From Pseudonocardiales bacterium (GTDB taxonomy: Bacteria; Actinomycetota; Actinomycetes; Mycobacteriales; Pseudonocardiaceae): a stretch of DNA of 45,932 nt. The DNA lies in NCBI GenBank assembly GCA_026393175.1, contig JAPLAT010000607.1:1-45932 (forward strand), given 5' to 3'. The notes beneath the pieces were generated by a model. The model did no database searches. It was not told the origin of the DNA and saw nothing but the letters and a program-made list of their open reading frames with translations. The first letter of the stretch is position 1, and each line of letters begins with the position of its first letter. The translations under genes and the position numbers were made by a program. Shown piece after piece: positions 8,835 to 19,005 of this stretch.

Positions 8835-9686
8835 ATGGACCACGGCGTCGTCACCTTCCTCACCGACTACGGCATCGCGCCCGTCGACCTGGCCCGGGCG
8901 GTGGAGGAGCGGGGCTTCGCCGCGCTGTTCGTCACCGAGCACACCCACATCCCGACCAGCCGGATCTCCCCGTGGCCCGGCGGCGCCGAGCTGCCCACCC
9001 GCTACGCGCACACCTACGACCCGTTCGTCGCGCTGGCGGCGGCCGCCGCGGTGACCGAGCGGATCGCGCTGGGCCCCGGCGTCTCCCTCGTGGCCCAGCA
9101 CGACCCGATCGTCCTGGCCAAGGCCGTGGCCAGCGTCGACCGGATCAGCGGCGGGCGCTTCGAGCTGGGCGTCGGGCCGGGCTGGAACGTCGAGGAGATG
9201 GCCCACCACGGCGTCGACCCGAAGCGGCGGACGGCCCGGATGCTCGAGCACGTCGCCGCGATGCGGGAGCTGTGGACCCGCGACGAGGCCGAGTTCCACG
9301 GCGAGTTCGTCGACTTCTCGGCGAGCTGGTCGTGGCCCAAGCCGGTGCGGGTGCCGCCGATCCTGGTCGGCGGCGGCGGGCCGACGGTGCTGGACCGGGT
9401 GCTCTCCCACGGCGACGGCTGGATGCCGCTGCGGGTCCCGGCCGACGCGATGGAGGCGTTCGCGGCGCGCGTCGCCGAGCTGCGCTCCCGCGCCGCCGAC
9501 GCGGGCCGCCCGCGCCCGACGGTCAGCGTCTACGGCGCGGCGCGCAGCCCGCGCGCGCTGGAGTCCTACGCCGCCGCGGGCGTCGACCGGGTGCTGTTCG
9601 AGCTGGGCGACCACGGCACGCCCGGCGGCGACGCGGGCGTCGACGCGAGCCTGCGCGAGCTCGACGAGCTGGCGGCCCTCGCCTGA
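8835..9686 (+). CDS. LLM-class F420-dependent oxidoreductase
   Basis: Internal ATG 8835; FVTEHTHIP; RFELGVGPGWNVEEM; PPILVGGGGP. Confidence 0.9.
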   Translation: MDHGVVTFLTDYGIAPVDLARAVEERGFAALFVTEHTHIPTSRISPWPGGAELPTRYAHTYDPFVALAAAAAVTERIALGPGVSLVAQHDPIVLAKAVASVDRISGGRFELGVGPGWNVEEMAHHGVDPKRRTARMLEHVAAMRELWTRDEAEFHGEFVDFSASWSWPKPVRVPPILVGGGGPTVLDRVLSHGDGWMPLRVPADAMEAFAARVAELRSRAADAGRPRPTVSVYGAARSPRALESYAAAGVDRVLFELGDHGTPGGDAGVDASLRELDELAALA

Positions 9687-9720
9687 CCCCGGCTCGGGGG
9701 CAGGAAGGCGGGGCAAGGAC

Positions 9721-10509
9721 TCAGGGCAGGGGGCCCGACGCCGCCCCGGTGCGGTCCTCGCGGCCGGCCCGGGCAGCGCGGCCCGCGGCGTGGCGCACCG
9801 CGACCTCCAGCTCCCAGCGGCGCTCGGTGAACTCCGCCCGGCTGACCGACACCCCCAGCGCGGCCCGCACCTCCCCGTCGGCCGAGCGCACCGGCACGGC
9901 GAGCGCGGCCTGGCCGGTGCGGTACTCGTCGACCTCCACCGCGGCCCCCGCGGACCGGACCCGCAGCAGCTCGCGGTCCAGCGCCCGCCGGTCGACGAGC
10001 GTGCGGCTGGTGAGCCGGGCGGCCCCCGCGCGCTCGAGCAGCTCCCCGACGCGCACCAGCCGCTGCCCGGCCAGCAGGACCTTCCCGGCCGCGATCGCGT
10101 GGGCCGGGACGGGCTCGCCGACCTCGAAGCCGTCGGGGCGGGGGTGGTCGGTGCAGTCGTCCACCGCGGCGAGCACGACGTCCGCGTCGCGGAAGACCAC
10201 GAGGTGGGCGGCCGCGCCGACGGAGTTGTGCAGCTCGTGCAGCGCGGCCCGCACGACGGCGGGCGGCCGGACCTGGGCGGCGAGGCTGCGCTGCAGCTCG
10301 GCGATCCGGTAGCCCAGACCGTAGCCGCGCACGGCGTGCAGCCGGACGAGGTATCCCTCCTCGACGAGGGTACCCAGCGCACGGTAGACCGTGGGCAGCG
10401 GGCAACCGAGCCGGCGCGCGATGGCCTTGGCCGTCACACCGTCACCCGCCGCGGCCACGGCCTCCACCACGCGCAGGGCGCGCGTGATCGACGAAGGGCC
10501 GCTCTCCAC
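9721..10509 (-). CDS. IclR-family transcriptional regulator
   Basis: Start GTG 10509; SITRALRVVEAVAAAGDGVTAKAIARRLGCPLPTVYRALGTLVEEGYL wHTH; AAGKVLLAG effector domain. Confidence 0.88.
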   Translation of the reverse strand: MESGPSSITRALRVVEAVAAAGDGVTAKAIARRLGCPLPTVYRALGTLVEEGYLVRLHAVRGYGLGYRIAELQRSLAAQVRPPAVVRAALHELHNSVGAAAHLVVFRDADVVLAAVDDCTDHPRPDGFEVGEPVPAHAIAAGKVLLAGQRLVRVGELLERAGAARLTSRTLVDRRALDRELLRVRSAGAAVEVDEYRTGQAALAVPVRSADGEVRAALGVSVSRAEFTERRWELEVAVRHAAGRAARAGREDRTGAASGPLP

Positions 10510-10567
10510 CGGTCCAGTGTGGTGCACGGACCGGCTGACGCCCCTCACCCAACGGATGGGAGTACCG

Positions 10568-10810
10568 ATGGACGACGACGAACTGCACCGCCGCATCGAC
10601 GAGCTGGTGGCCGAGGAGCACGGCCTGGAACGGGCGCACATCGGGCAGCCGCTGTCCGACGAGGAACGGGCCCGTCTGGACGACCTGGGCGTCCAGCTGG
10701 ACCGGACCTGGGACCTGCTGCGCCAGCGCGACGCCCGCCGCCGCGCCGGGCTGGACCCCGACGGCGCACAGGAGCGGCCGCCGAACGTGGTGGAGAACTA
10801 CCGGCAGTAG
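10568..10810 (+). CDS. DUF2630-family small protein
   Basis: MDDDELHRRIDELVAEEHGL...LSDEERARLDDLGVQLDRTWDLLRQRDARR...VVENYRQ. Confidence 0.88.
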   Translation: MDDDELHRRIDELVAEEHGLERAHIGQPLSDEERARLDDLGVQLDRTWDLLRQRDARRRAGLDPDGAQERPPNVVENYRQ

Positions 10811-10820
10811 CCCGGCCCCC

Positions 10821-10853
10821 CGCGCCCGGCCCGTGCGCGGCGGGCCGGGCGCG
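10821..10853 (+). terminator. Terminator-like hairpin
   Basis: Perfect 13-bp arms CGCGCCCGGCCCG-tgcgcgg-CGGGCCGGGCGCG. Confidence 0.65.
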
Positions 10854-10868
10854 GGCACCATCGGCCGG

Positions 10869-11498
10869 GTGCGGGTGGAGGCGATCAGTCCGGGACGGCT
10901 CGTCGACGAGGTGGCCGATCTCGTCGCGGCGCGACCCGGCCGGGTGCGCGCCGCGCTGGACGGGCCGCCGCCCACCGGTCCCGTGGCGCTCGCCCGGCGC
11001 ACGGCCGAGGTGCTGCGGACCCGCGGCCGGGCGACGGTGGTGGTGGACGCGGGCGACTTCCTGCGCCCCGCCTCGGTGCGCCTGGAGTACGGCCGCGACG
11101 ACCCGGACGAGTTCCTCGACGGCTGGCTCGACACCGCCGCGCTGCGCCGCGAGGTGCTCGACCCGGCCGCCCCGGACGGTTCCGGGCGGGTGCTGCCGCG
11201 GCTGTGGGACGCCGCGGCCGACCGCGCGTTCCGCGACCGCTACACCGACCTGCCCGCCGACGGCGTCGTGCTGCTCGCCGGCGGGTTGCTGCTGGGCCGG
11301 GGCCTGCCGCTGGAGCTGACGGTGCACCTGCGGATGGGGGCCGCGGCACTGGCCAGGACGCTGCCGGAGGAGGTGCGCTGGACGCTGCCGGCCTACGACC
11401 GCTACGGGGAGCCCGCGGCCGACCTGACGGTGCTCGCGGATCATCCGGGACGACCTGCGGTCGTCCGGGGTGGTGCTGGTGGGCGAGGAGGGAGTTGA
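10869..11498 (+). CDS. Uridine kinase-like protein
   Basis: GTG start; GPVALARRTAEVLRTRGRATVVVDAGDFLRPASVRLEYGRDDPDEFLDGWLD pattern of actinobacterial uridine kinase-like proteins. Confidence 0.75.
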   Translation: MRVEAISPGRLVDEVADLVAARPGRVRAALDGPPPTGPVALARRTAEVLRTRGRATVVVDAGDFLRPASVRLEYGRDDPDEFLDGWLDTAALRREVLDPAAPDGSGRVLPRLWDAAADRAFRDRYTDLPADGVVLLAGGLLLGRGLPLELTVHLRMGAAALARTLPEEVRWTLPAYDRYGEPAADLTVLADHPGRPAVVRGGAGGRGGS

Positions 11499-11562
11499 AC
11501 CCTCACGTCCTTTCGGACACACGGACCTGAACCGTGCGCGTCTGCCATTCCGCCACTCGCCC
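11477..11562 (-). tRNA. tRNA-Leu (anticodon CAG), CCA encoded
   Basis: Reverse complement GGGCGAGTGGCGGAATGGCAGACGCGCACGGTTCAGGTCCGTG...GAGGGTTCAACTCCCTCCTCGCCCACCA; acceptor, anticodon and T arms pair; long variable arm. Confidence 0.95.
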
Positions 11563-11686
11563 TGGCCAGGAGAAGTTAGCACCCCCCGCCGGGGACCCCC
11601 GCATCGGGGGGCGACACTCTGACGGCTAGCACAGATACGATCGGTGCTGTCCGCAACACGCCGTTGCGGGAAGGAGGAAGATCGGG

Positions 11687-12856
11687 TTGGGTCGCGTCGG
11701 AAGGTTCGAGCGCCGTCTACAAGGGATGGTGGGCGACGCCTTCGCGCGTGTCTTCGGAGGCAGCGTCGTCCCCCAGGAGGTCATGCAGGGGCTGCTCCGG
11801 GAAGCCGAGGACCACATCGAGCAGCTCGCGGGGGGGCGTCTCCTGGCGCCGAACCGGTACACGGTGCTGCTCGCCCCTGCCGATTTCGACCGGATGGCGG
11901 GCGACACGACACAGATCGTGGACTCGCTGTCGGGCTACGTCACCCAGCAACTCGCCGACCAGGGCTGGGACACCTACGGCGAGGTCGTAGTCTTCCTGGA
12001 GCGCTCCGATGCGCTGCACACGGGACAGTTCCGCACCCGCTCGTCCGTCGACCCCGATGCTTCCCGTCGGGACGCAGTACGAGCTAGCGACGCAGGAGAG
12101 CAACCCATGAGCCAGCAACCGGGCCACCCCGAGGAGAACGGGCAGTACGGCTACGACCGTGGCGCCCCCGGATACGGGCAGCAGACCTACGCCCCTCCGG
12201 CGTACGGCCAGCCGGGCCACGACCAGCAGCAGGGCTACGACCAGCAGGGCTACGGCCAGCAGGGCGGGTACGACCAGCAGCAGGGCTACGGCCAGCAGCA
12301 GGGCGGCTACGACCAGGGCTACGGCCAGCAGGGCTACGGCGGCCAGCCCGGTTACGGCCAGCAGGGCTACGACCAGGGCTACGGCCAGCAGGGCTACGCG
12401 CCCCAGCAGGGCGGCTACGGCGGCCAGCCCGGCTACGGCCAGCAGGGCTACGACCAGGGCTACCAGCAGGGCGGCTACGACCAGGGCTACGGCCAGCAGC
12501 AGGGCTACGGCCAGCAGCAGGGCGGCTACGACCAGGGCTACGGGCAGCAGGGCTACGGCCAGCAGCAGGGCTACACCGCCACGCTGACGCTGGACGACGG
12601 CTCGGGCCGCAACTACGAGCTGACCCAGGGCACCCACGTCATCGGCCGGGGCCAGGAGTCGGCGTTCCGACTGCCCGACACCGGCGTGTCGCGCCGTCAT
12701 CTGGAGATCAGCTGGGATGGTCAGGCCGCCACGCTGACCGACCTCGGTTCCACCAACGGCACCACGGTCAACGGCAACCCGGTGCAGACCTGGCAGCTCA
12801 ACGACGGCGACGTCATCCGGGTCGGCCACTCGAGCCTGGTCTTCCGCACGCAGTGA
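11687..12856 (+). CDS. fhaA: FhaA: DUF3662 N-terminal domain, Gly/Tyr/Gln repeat linker, C-terminal FHA domain
   Basis: TTG start; [28 protein letters not shown] motif [29 protein letters not shown]...[12 protein letters not shown]; first gene of the fha-pst-rod-pbp-pkn block. Confidence 0.95.
   Translation: MGRVGRFERRLQGMVGDAFARVFGGSVVPQEVMQGLLREAEDHIEQLAGGRLLAPNRYTVLLAPADFDRMAGDTTQIVDSLSGYVTQQLADQGWDTYGEVVVFLERSDALHTGQFRTRSSVDPDASRRDAVRASDAGEQPMSQQPGHPEENGQYGYDRGAPGYGQQTYAPPAYGQPGHDQQQGYDQQGYGQQGGYDQQQGYGQQQGGYDQGYGQQGYGGQPGYGQQGYDQGYGQQGYAPQQGGYGGQPGYGQQGYDQGYQQGGYDQGYGQQQGYGQQQGGYDQGYGQQGYGQQQGYTATLTLDDGSGRNYELTQGTHVIGRGQESAFRLPDTGVSRRHLEISWDGQAATLTDLGSTNGTTVNGNPVQTWQLNDGDVIRVGHSSLVFRTQ
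12141..12575 (+). repeat. In-frame short tandem repeats encoding G-Y-(G/D)-Q-Q units within fhaA
   Basis: Repeated ggctacggccagcag / ggctacgaccag units giving [21 protein letters not shown]... Confidence 0.95.
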
Positions 12857-12935
12857 GCGCGGTCGGGTAGGCCCGACCCGCAGTCCGTCCCGCAGTCCCG
12901 ATCGACCCCGACGCCGGAGAAGGAGTTCGCCGCGA

Positions 12936-13400
12936 GTGCCCGAGTTGGTGCTGCAGCTGACCAGGGCGGGCTTCCTCGCCCTCCTCTGGCTGTTCGTGCT
13001 GGTCGCGCTCCGCGTGGTGCGCTCCGACCTGTACGCCGCGTCCGGCCTGCGGGCCATGTTCCCCGGACGGGGCGGCAGCGGCGCCCCCCGCGCCGGGCGC
13101 GCCCGCACGCCGCGCCAGCTGCTGGTCACGGCGGGGGCGCTGGCGGGCACCAGGGTGTCGCTGGAGGACTCGCGGCCGATCCTCATCGGGCGCGCGGACG
13201 ACTCGACCCTGGTGCTCGACGACGACTACGCCTCGACCCGGCACGCGCGCATCTCGCTGCAGGGGGAGGACTGGTACGTGGAGGACCTCGGGTCGACCAA
13301 CGGGACGTACCTGGACCGGGCTAAGGTCACCGGACCCACCCGGGTCCCCCTGGGAGTCCCTGTCCGCATCGGCAAGACGGTGATCGAGCTCCGATCATGA
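12936..13400 (+). CDS. fhaB: FhaB/FipA FHA-domain protein
   Basis: GTG start; N-terminal TM segment; [46 protein letters not shown]. Confidence 0.95.
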   Translation: MPELVLQLTRAGFLALLWLFVLVALRVVRSDLYAASGLRAMFPGRGGSGAPRAGRARTPRQLLVTAGALAGTRVSLEDSRPILIGRADDSTLVLDDDYASTRHARISLQGEDWYVEDLGSTNGTYLDRAKVTGPTRVPLGVPVRIGKTVIELRS

Positions 13401-13452
13401 GGCTGTTCCCAGCCGGCGAAACCGCAGCCGACCGAGCCGCCGGAGTCGCACG

Positions 13453-14778
13453 ATGACGCTGGTCCTGCGCTACTCGGCCCGCAGCGACCGCGGGCTCGTC
13501 CGGCAGAACAACCAGGACGCCGTGTACGCCGGCCCCCGGTTGCTCGCGCTGGCCGACGGCATGGGCGGGCACGCCGCGGGCGAGGTCGCGTCGTCGCTGG
13601 TCATCTCCGCGCTGGCCCCCCTCGACGAGGACGACCCGGGCGACGACCTGCTGCGCCAGCTCCGCGACGCCACGGTCGAGGGCAACGCGGCCATCACCCG
13701 CCACGTGGCCGACGCCCCGGACCTCGAGGGCATGGGCACCACCCTGACGGCCATCCTGTTCGCCGGGTCCCGGCTGGGCATGGTGCACGTGGGCGACTCC
13801 CGCGCCTACCTCCTGCGCGGCGGCGTGCTCTCCCAGATCACCAAGGACGACACGTTCGTCCAGTCGCTGATCGACGAGGGCCGGATCACCGAGGAGGAGG
13901 CGCACACGCACCCGCAGCGCTCGCTGCTGCTGCGCGCCATCACCGGCCAGGACGTCGAGCCCTCGCTGACGATCCGCGAGGCCCGCGCGGGCGACCGCTA
14001 CCTGCTGTGCTCCGACGGGCTGTCCGGCGTCGTCAGCGACGAGACGCTGGCCGACACGCTGCAGTCCTACCGCGACCCCCGCGACTGCGCCGACCGCATG
14101 ATCGAGCTCGCGCTGCGCGGCGGCGGCCCCGACAACATCACCTGCATCGTCGCCGACGTCGTCGACATCGACTTCGGCGAGGACGCGCCGGTGCTCGGCG
14201 GCTCCGTGGGCGACGGTGACGAGGGCCCGCGGCCCGACTCGGCCGCCGCGCGCGCCTCGGCCACCACGCTCACCCGACCGGCGCCGCAGCGCGTCGCCCC
14301 GCCCGCCCCGGCGCCCGCGGCGCACCGCTCGCGGCTGCGCGTGATGGTGGCGGTGGCCGCCGTGCTGGCCGTGCTCGTCGGCGCGGGCGTGCTCGCCCGC
14401 ATCTGGGTCGCCCAGCAGTACTACGTGGGCGTCGAGCCGCCCGGCGACTCGGTGGTGATCTACCAGGGCGTCCGCGGCGAGGTGCTGGGGCAGCCGCTGC
14501 ACTGGGGCCCGCAGCCCACCGGCATCGCCCTGGCCGACCTGCCCGAGGCCGACCGCGACGCGATCCGCAACGGGGTCGTCGCCGACGGCGGCCTCGAGGG
14601 GGCGCGCGAGTACGTCGAGCGGCTGCGGACGCGGCTGCTGCCGGTCTGCACGGAGGCCGCGCCGGCCACCGGCGGCCCGATCGCCACCCTGCCCGACCTC
14701 GTGTACCCCGGTTACGAGCAGGCCCCGCCGCCGGTCGCGCCGCTCGAGCCCGGGGTCACCTGCCGGCCGGAGGGCTGA
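13453..14778 (+). CDS. pstP: PP2C-family Ser/Thr protein phosphatase PstP
   Basis: SDRGLVRQNNQDAVYAGPRLLALADGMGGHAAGEVAS; GDSRAYLLRGG; GGPDNITCIVADVV; C-terminal TM. Confidence 0.96.
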   Translation: MTLVLRYSARSDRGLVRQNNQDAVYAGPRLLALADGMGGHAAGEVASSLVISALAPLDEDDPGDDLLRQLRDATVEGNAAITRHVADAPDLEGMGTTLTAILFAGSRLGMVHVGDSRAYLLRGGVLSQITKDDTFVQSLIDEGRITEEEAHTHPQRSLLLRAITGQDVEPSLTIREARAGDRYLLCSDGLSGVVSDETLADTLQSYRDPRDCADRMIELALRGGGPDNITCIVADVVDIDFGEDAPVLGGSVGDGDEGPRPDSAAARASATTLTRPAPQRVAPPAPAPAAHRSRLRVMVAVAAVLAVLVGAGVLARIWVAQQYYVGVEPPGDSVVIYQGVRGEVLGQPLHWGPQPTGIALADLPEADRDAIRNGVVADGGLEGAREYVERLRTRLLPVCTEAAPATGGPIATLPDLVYPGYEQAPPPVAPLEPGVTCRPEG

Positions 14779-16205
14779 TGGCCGACGCCCACACCGCACC
14801 GCCCGCCCCGCAGGCACCACCGACGGGGCGGAACATCGAGCTGGTGCTGCTGGCGTTCGCCGCGGTGCTCGTCACCGGCGCACTGATCCTGGTGGAGGCC
14901 AACCAGGAGCAGGAGCTCACCCGCGAGCTGCTGTTCCTCGGCGCCGCCTACCTGGGGCTGTTCACCGTCGCGCACCTCGCCGTCCGCCGCTTCGCCCCCT
15001 ACGCCGACCCGCTGATCCTGCCCGCCGTGGCCCTGCTCAACGGGCTGGGGCTGGTGATGATCTACCGGATCGACCTGGCCAAGGCGGCCAGGGCGCTGGA
15101 GCGCGCGCAGGAGCTGCCCACGGCGCTCTACCCGCGCCAGGTCGCCTGGACCGCCGTCGGGCTGCTGCTGTTCGTCGGCGTGCTGTGGCTCGTGCGCGAC
15201 CACCGCAAGCTCGCCTCCTACGCCTACACCGCGGGGTTCGTCGGCCTGATCCTGCTCGCCCTGCCCGGCGTGCTGCCGTCCTCGATCTCCGAGGTCAACG
15301 GCGCGAAGATCTGGCTGCGGGTCGGCATCTTCTCGATCCAGCCCGGTGAGTTCGCCAAGATCCTGCTCATCGTGTTCTTCTCCGCCTACCTGGTGCAGAA
15401 GCGGGAGCTGTTCAGCACCGCCGGGCGCTCGTTCCTCGGCATGGAGCTGCCCCGCGCCCGGGACCTCGCCCCCCTGCTGCTGGCCTGGGCGTTCTCGGTG
15501 GGCGTGCTCGTCCTGGAGCGCGACCTCGGCACCTCGCTGCTGTTCTTCGGCATCGTCCTGGTGCTGCTCTACACCGCGACCGAGCGGGTGTCGTGGCTGG
15601 TCATCGGCCTGTCCATCTTCGCGGCCGGCGGGTTCGTGGCCTACCAGCTCTTCGGCCACGTCCGCACCCGCGTGCAGGTCTGGCTCGACCCCTTCGCCGA
15701 CTTCGACGGCTCCGGGTTCCAGATCGGGCAGGCGCTGTTCGGGCTGGGCACCGGCGGGCTGGGCGGCACCGGGCTGGGCGCCGGGCGCCCCGAGCTGGTG
15801 CCGTTCTCCGAGAGCGACTTCATGCTCTCCTCCCTCGGCGAGGAGCTGGGCCTGATCGGGCTGGCCGCGATCCTCCTGATCTACCTCGAGATGATCACCC
15901 GCGGGCTGCGCAGCGCGCTCGCCGTGCGCGACAGCTTCGGCAAGCTGCTGGCCTGCGGGCTGGCCTTCACCCTCGCGCTGCAGGTCTTCATCGTCGCCGG
16001 CGGGGCGTCCAAGCTGATCCCGCTCACCGGCCTGACGCTGCCGTTCCTGTCCTACGGCGGGTCGTCGCTCGTGGCCAACTACGCGCTGGTCGCGCTGCTG
16101 CTGCGCATCTCGAACGCCGCCCGCGCCCCGCTGCCCCGCCGCCCGGCCACCCCGCTGCCGCCGATCGCGGAGGCCGGGACCGAACTGGTGGAGCGGCCCT
16201 CATGA
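14778..16205 (+). CDS. rodA: FtsW/RodA/SpoVE-family peptidoglycan glycosyltransferase
   Basis: Multi-TM; QPGEFAKI; ERDLGTSLLFFG; LTGLTLPFLSYGGSSLVANY. Confidence 0.95.
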   Translation: MADAHTAPPAPQAPPTGRNIELVLLAFAAVLVTGALILVEANQEQELTRELLFLGAAYLGLFTVAHLAVRRFAPYADPLILPAVALLNGLGLVMIYRIDLAKAARALERAQELPTALYPRQVAWTAVGLLLFVGVLWLVRDHRKLASYAYTAGFVGLILLALPGVLPSSISEVNGAKIWLRVGIFSIQPGEFAKILLIVFFSAYLVQKRELFSTAGRSFLGMELPRARDLAPLLLAWAFSVGVLVLERDLGTSLLFFGIVLVLLYTATERVSWLVIGLSIFAAGGFVAYQLFGHVRTRVQVWLDPFADFDGSGFQIGQALFGLGTGGLGGTGLGAGRPELVPFSESDFMLSSLGEELGLIGLAAILLIYLEMITRGLRSALAVRDSFGKLLACGLAFTLALQVFIVAGGASKLIPLTGLTLPFLSYGGSSLVANYALVALLLRISNAARAPLPRRPATPLPPIAEAGTELVERPS

Positions 16206-16218
16206 TCGGTTCTCGGCT

Positions 16219-17694
16219 GTGAACACCCCCGTCCGCCGCATCGCCATCGCCGTGATGGCGATGATCCTGCTGCTCATGGCGAACCTGACCTACGTGCAGG
16301 TGGTCCAGGCCGGCGACCTGCGCACCGACCAGCGCAACCAGCGCGTGCTGCTGGCGGAGTACTCGCGCCAGCGCGGCCAGATCAGCGCGCAGGGGCAGGT
16401 GCTCGCGCGGAGCGTGGAGAGCGAGGGGCAGTACCCGTTCCAGCGCGAGTACCCGTCGGGCCCCGCGTTCGCCTCGGTCACCGGCTACTACTCGCTGATC
16501 TACAGCGCGGGCGGGCTGGAGCGCGCCGAGAACGACGTGCTCAACGGCAGCGACGACCGGCTGTTCACCCGCAGGCTGTCGGACCTCATCACCGGCCGGG
16601 ACCCCAGCGGCGGCAACGTCGTCACCACGATCGACCCCGAGGTCCAGCAGGCCGCCTACGACGCGCTCGCCGACCGCGGCTACACCGGGTCGGTCGTCGC
16701 GCTGCAACCGCGCACCGGGGCGATCCTGGCGATGGCCTCCACGCCGTCCTACGACCCGAACCCGCTGGCCAGCTTCAGCGCCCAGGAGCAGCAGGACACG
16801 TGGGCCGAGTACACCGACGCCTCGCCGTCGGTGCTCACCAACCGCGCGATCCAGGAGGCCTACCCGCCCGGGTCGACGTTCAAGCTCATCGACGTGGCCG
16901 CGGCGCTCGCGAGCGGGCGCTACACCCCCGACAGCCAGCTCACCGCGGCCTCGTCCATCACGCTGGCGGACACCGCCACGCAGCTGCAGAACTTCAACGG
17001 CAACCAGTGCGGCACGGGGCAGACCGCGAGCCTGCGCGACGCCCTGCAGCGCTCGTGCAACACCGCGTTCGCCGAGCTCGCCGCCGACCTGGGCGAGGAG
17101 GCGCTGCGCGACCAGGCCGAGGCGTTCGGCATCGGCACCGAGGAGATCGCCATCCCGATGCAGGTGGCGCCGTCCACCATCGGCGACATCGAGGGCACCG
17201 CGGCGCTGCAGCAGTCGAGCATCGGCCAGCGCGACGTCGCCCTGACCCCGATGCAGAACGCGATGGTCGTGGCCGCGATCGCCAACGGCGGGACGCTGAT
17301 GGCGCCCTACCTGGTGCAGGAGGTCCAGAGCCAGGACCTCTCGGTCGTCGACTCCACCGACCCCGACCAGCTCGGCCAGGCCGTCAGCCCGCAGATCGCG
17401 CAGACGCTCACCGAGCTGATGGTCAACAACGAGAACAGCTACAGCAACGCCGGCAAGATCCGCGGCATCCAGATCGCCGCGAAGACCGGCACGGCCGAGC
17501 ACGGCGCCGACCCGAAGAACACCCCGCCGCACGTCTGGTACGTGGCGTTCGCCCCGGCCGAGGACCCGCAGATCGCCGTCGCGGTGCTGGTGGAGTCCGG
17601 CGGCGACCGCAACAACCTGGCCGCGACGGGTGGCGAGGTCGCGGCCCCGATCGGGCGTGCGGTGATCGGAGCGGCGCTGCGGGGCACCCAGTGA
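16219..17694 (+). CDS. pbpA: Class B penicillin-binding protein PbpA
   Basis: PPGSTFKLID (SxxK), SCN, KTGTAEHG; follows rodA. Confidence 0.95.
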   Translation: MNTPVRRIAIAVMAMILLLMANLTYVQVVQAGDLRTDQRNQRVLLAEYSRQRGQISAQGQVLARSVESEGQYPFQREYPSGPAFASVTGYYSLIYSAGGLERAENDVLNGSDDRLFTRRLSDLITGRDPSGGNVVTTIDPEVQQAAYDALADRGYTGSVVALQPRTGAILAMASTPSYDPNPLASFSAQEQQDTWAEYTDASPSVLTNRAIQEAYPPGSTFKLIDVAAALASGRYTPDSQLTAASSITLADTATQLQNFNGNQCGTGQTASLRDALQRSCNTAFAELAADLGEEALRDQAEAFGIGTEEIAIPMQVAPSTIGDIEGTAALQQSSIGQRDVALTPMQNAMVVAAIANGGTLMAPYLVQEVQSQDLSVVDSTDPDQLGQAVSPQIAQTLTELMVNNENSYSNAGKIRGIQIAAKTGTAEHGADPKNTPPHVWYVAFAPAEDPQIAVAVLVESGGDRNNLAATGGEVAAPIGRAVIGAALRGTQ

Positions 17695-17724
17695 CGGGCC
17701 CGGGCCAGTGACGGGTGGGGCACG

Positions 17725-19005
17725 GTGACCGTCCTCGCCGCCGGCCAGCTGATCGCCGACCGCTACCAGCTGGACCGGCGGATCGCGGTCGGCGGGATGG
17801 GCGAGGTCTGGCAGGCCACCGACACCCGGCTGGGCCGGGAGGTCGCGGTCAAGGTGCTGCGCCCGGAGCTGTCCGACGACCCGGAGTTCCTGCACCGCTT
17901 CCGGATCGAGGCGCGCACGGTCGCCTCGCTGGACCACACCGGCATCGCCGCCGTGCACGACTACGGCGAGGACACCCCGGGCGAGGGCGGCAAGCGCACC
18001 GCCTACCTGGTCATGGAGCTGGTGCGCGGCGAGCCGCTGTCGGCGGTGATCGCCCGCGGCCCGCTCCCGACGGCCGAGACGCTGCGCGTCATCGAGGAGA
18101 CCGCCCGCGCGCTGCAGGCCGCCCACGAGCGCGGGTTCGTGCACCGCGACGTGAAACCGGGCAACATCCTGGTCCGCACCGACGGGCTCATCAAGATCAC
18201 CGACTTCGGCATCGCGAAGGCCGCCGACGCGGTGCCGGTCACCCGCTCGGGCATGGTCATGGGCACCGCGCACTACATCGCCCCCGAGCAGGCCAGCGGC
18301 GCCGAGGCGGGCCCCGCGGGCGACGTGTACTCCCTCGGCATCGTCGGTTACGAGTGCCTGGCCGGGCACCGCCCGTTCCGCGCGGAGAGCGCCGTCGCCG
18401 TCGCGATGATGCAGGTGCGCGAGGAGCCGCCGCCGCTGCCGGACTCGGTCCCGCTGCCGGCCCGGCGGCTCATCGAGTCGGTACTGGTGAAGGACCCGGC
18501 GCTGCGCTACGCCACCGGCGGGGAGTTCGCGGACGCCGTCGCGGCCGTGCGGCGCGGCGACCCGATGCCGCTGCCGTCCGGGCTGGCGCCCGCCGACCAC
18601 ACCGTCGCCGCACCCAGCCGACCGCTCGCCGCGGAGCTGTACGAGGACCCGGTCGCCGTGCCCGACCCGGTGGCGCCGGCGCGTCCGCGCCCCGCGCCGC
18701 CGCGACCCGCCGCCCGGCCCCGCCCGCCGGCGCCCGCCACGGGCCCGCTGCACCTCGCGCCGGCCAGGGGGCCGGGCCGCGGGCTGCTGCTGGTGCTGTT
18801 CGTGCTGCTCACGGTCGCGGCGGTGGTGCTGGGGATCTACATCGTGCGGGCCCTCGGGGAGGGGGAGCCCGACGGCGGCGCACCGCAGGGTGCGGTGACC
18901 GGCGCAGCGACGGAGATCGCGGTGCTCGCGGGGGCGACACCGGGATCCGACGCCACGACCGGCATGATGACCTGGACCCCACCGACCTCCCAGAGGCCCC
19001 GATGA
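17725..19005 (+). CDS. pknA: Ser/Thr protein kinase PknA
   Basis: GTG start; [40 protein letters not shown]; no PASTA. Confidence 0.94.
   Translation: MTVLAAGQLIADRYQLDRRIAVGGMGEVWQATDTRLGREVAVKVLRPELSDDPEFLHRFRIEARTVASLDHTGIAAVHDYGEDTPGEGGKRTAYLVMELVRGEPLSAVIARGPLPTAETLRVIEETARALQAAHERGFVHRDVKPGNILVRTDGLIKITDFGIAKAADAVPVTRSGMVMGTAHYIAPEQASGAEAGPAGDVYSLGIVGYECLAGHRPFRAESAVAVAMMQVREEPPPLPDSVPLPARRLIESVLVKDPALRYATGGEFADAVAAVRRGDPMPLPSGLAPADHTVAAPSRPLAAELYEDPVAVPDPVAPARPRPAPPRPAARPRPPAPATGPLHLAPARGPGRGLLLVLFVLLTVAAVVLGIYIVRALGEGEPDGGAPQGAVTGAATEIAVLAGATPGSDATTGMMTWTPPTSQRPR

Noticed and set aside
12141-12575. Regular short repeats as a possible CRISPR array
   Set aside because: Units are in-frame codons for GYGQQ within fhaA, too short and without unique spacers; no cas genes.
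17715-18990. Upstream part of the 1074-aa ORF in the pknB frame
   Set aside because: Sequence before [14 protein letters not shown] is out-of-frame pknA; pknB starts at 19002.
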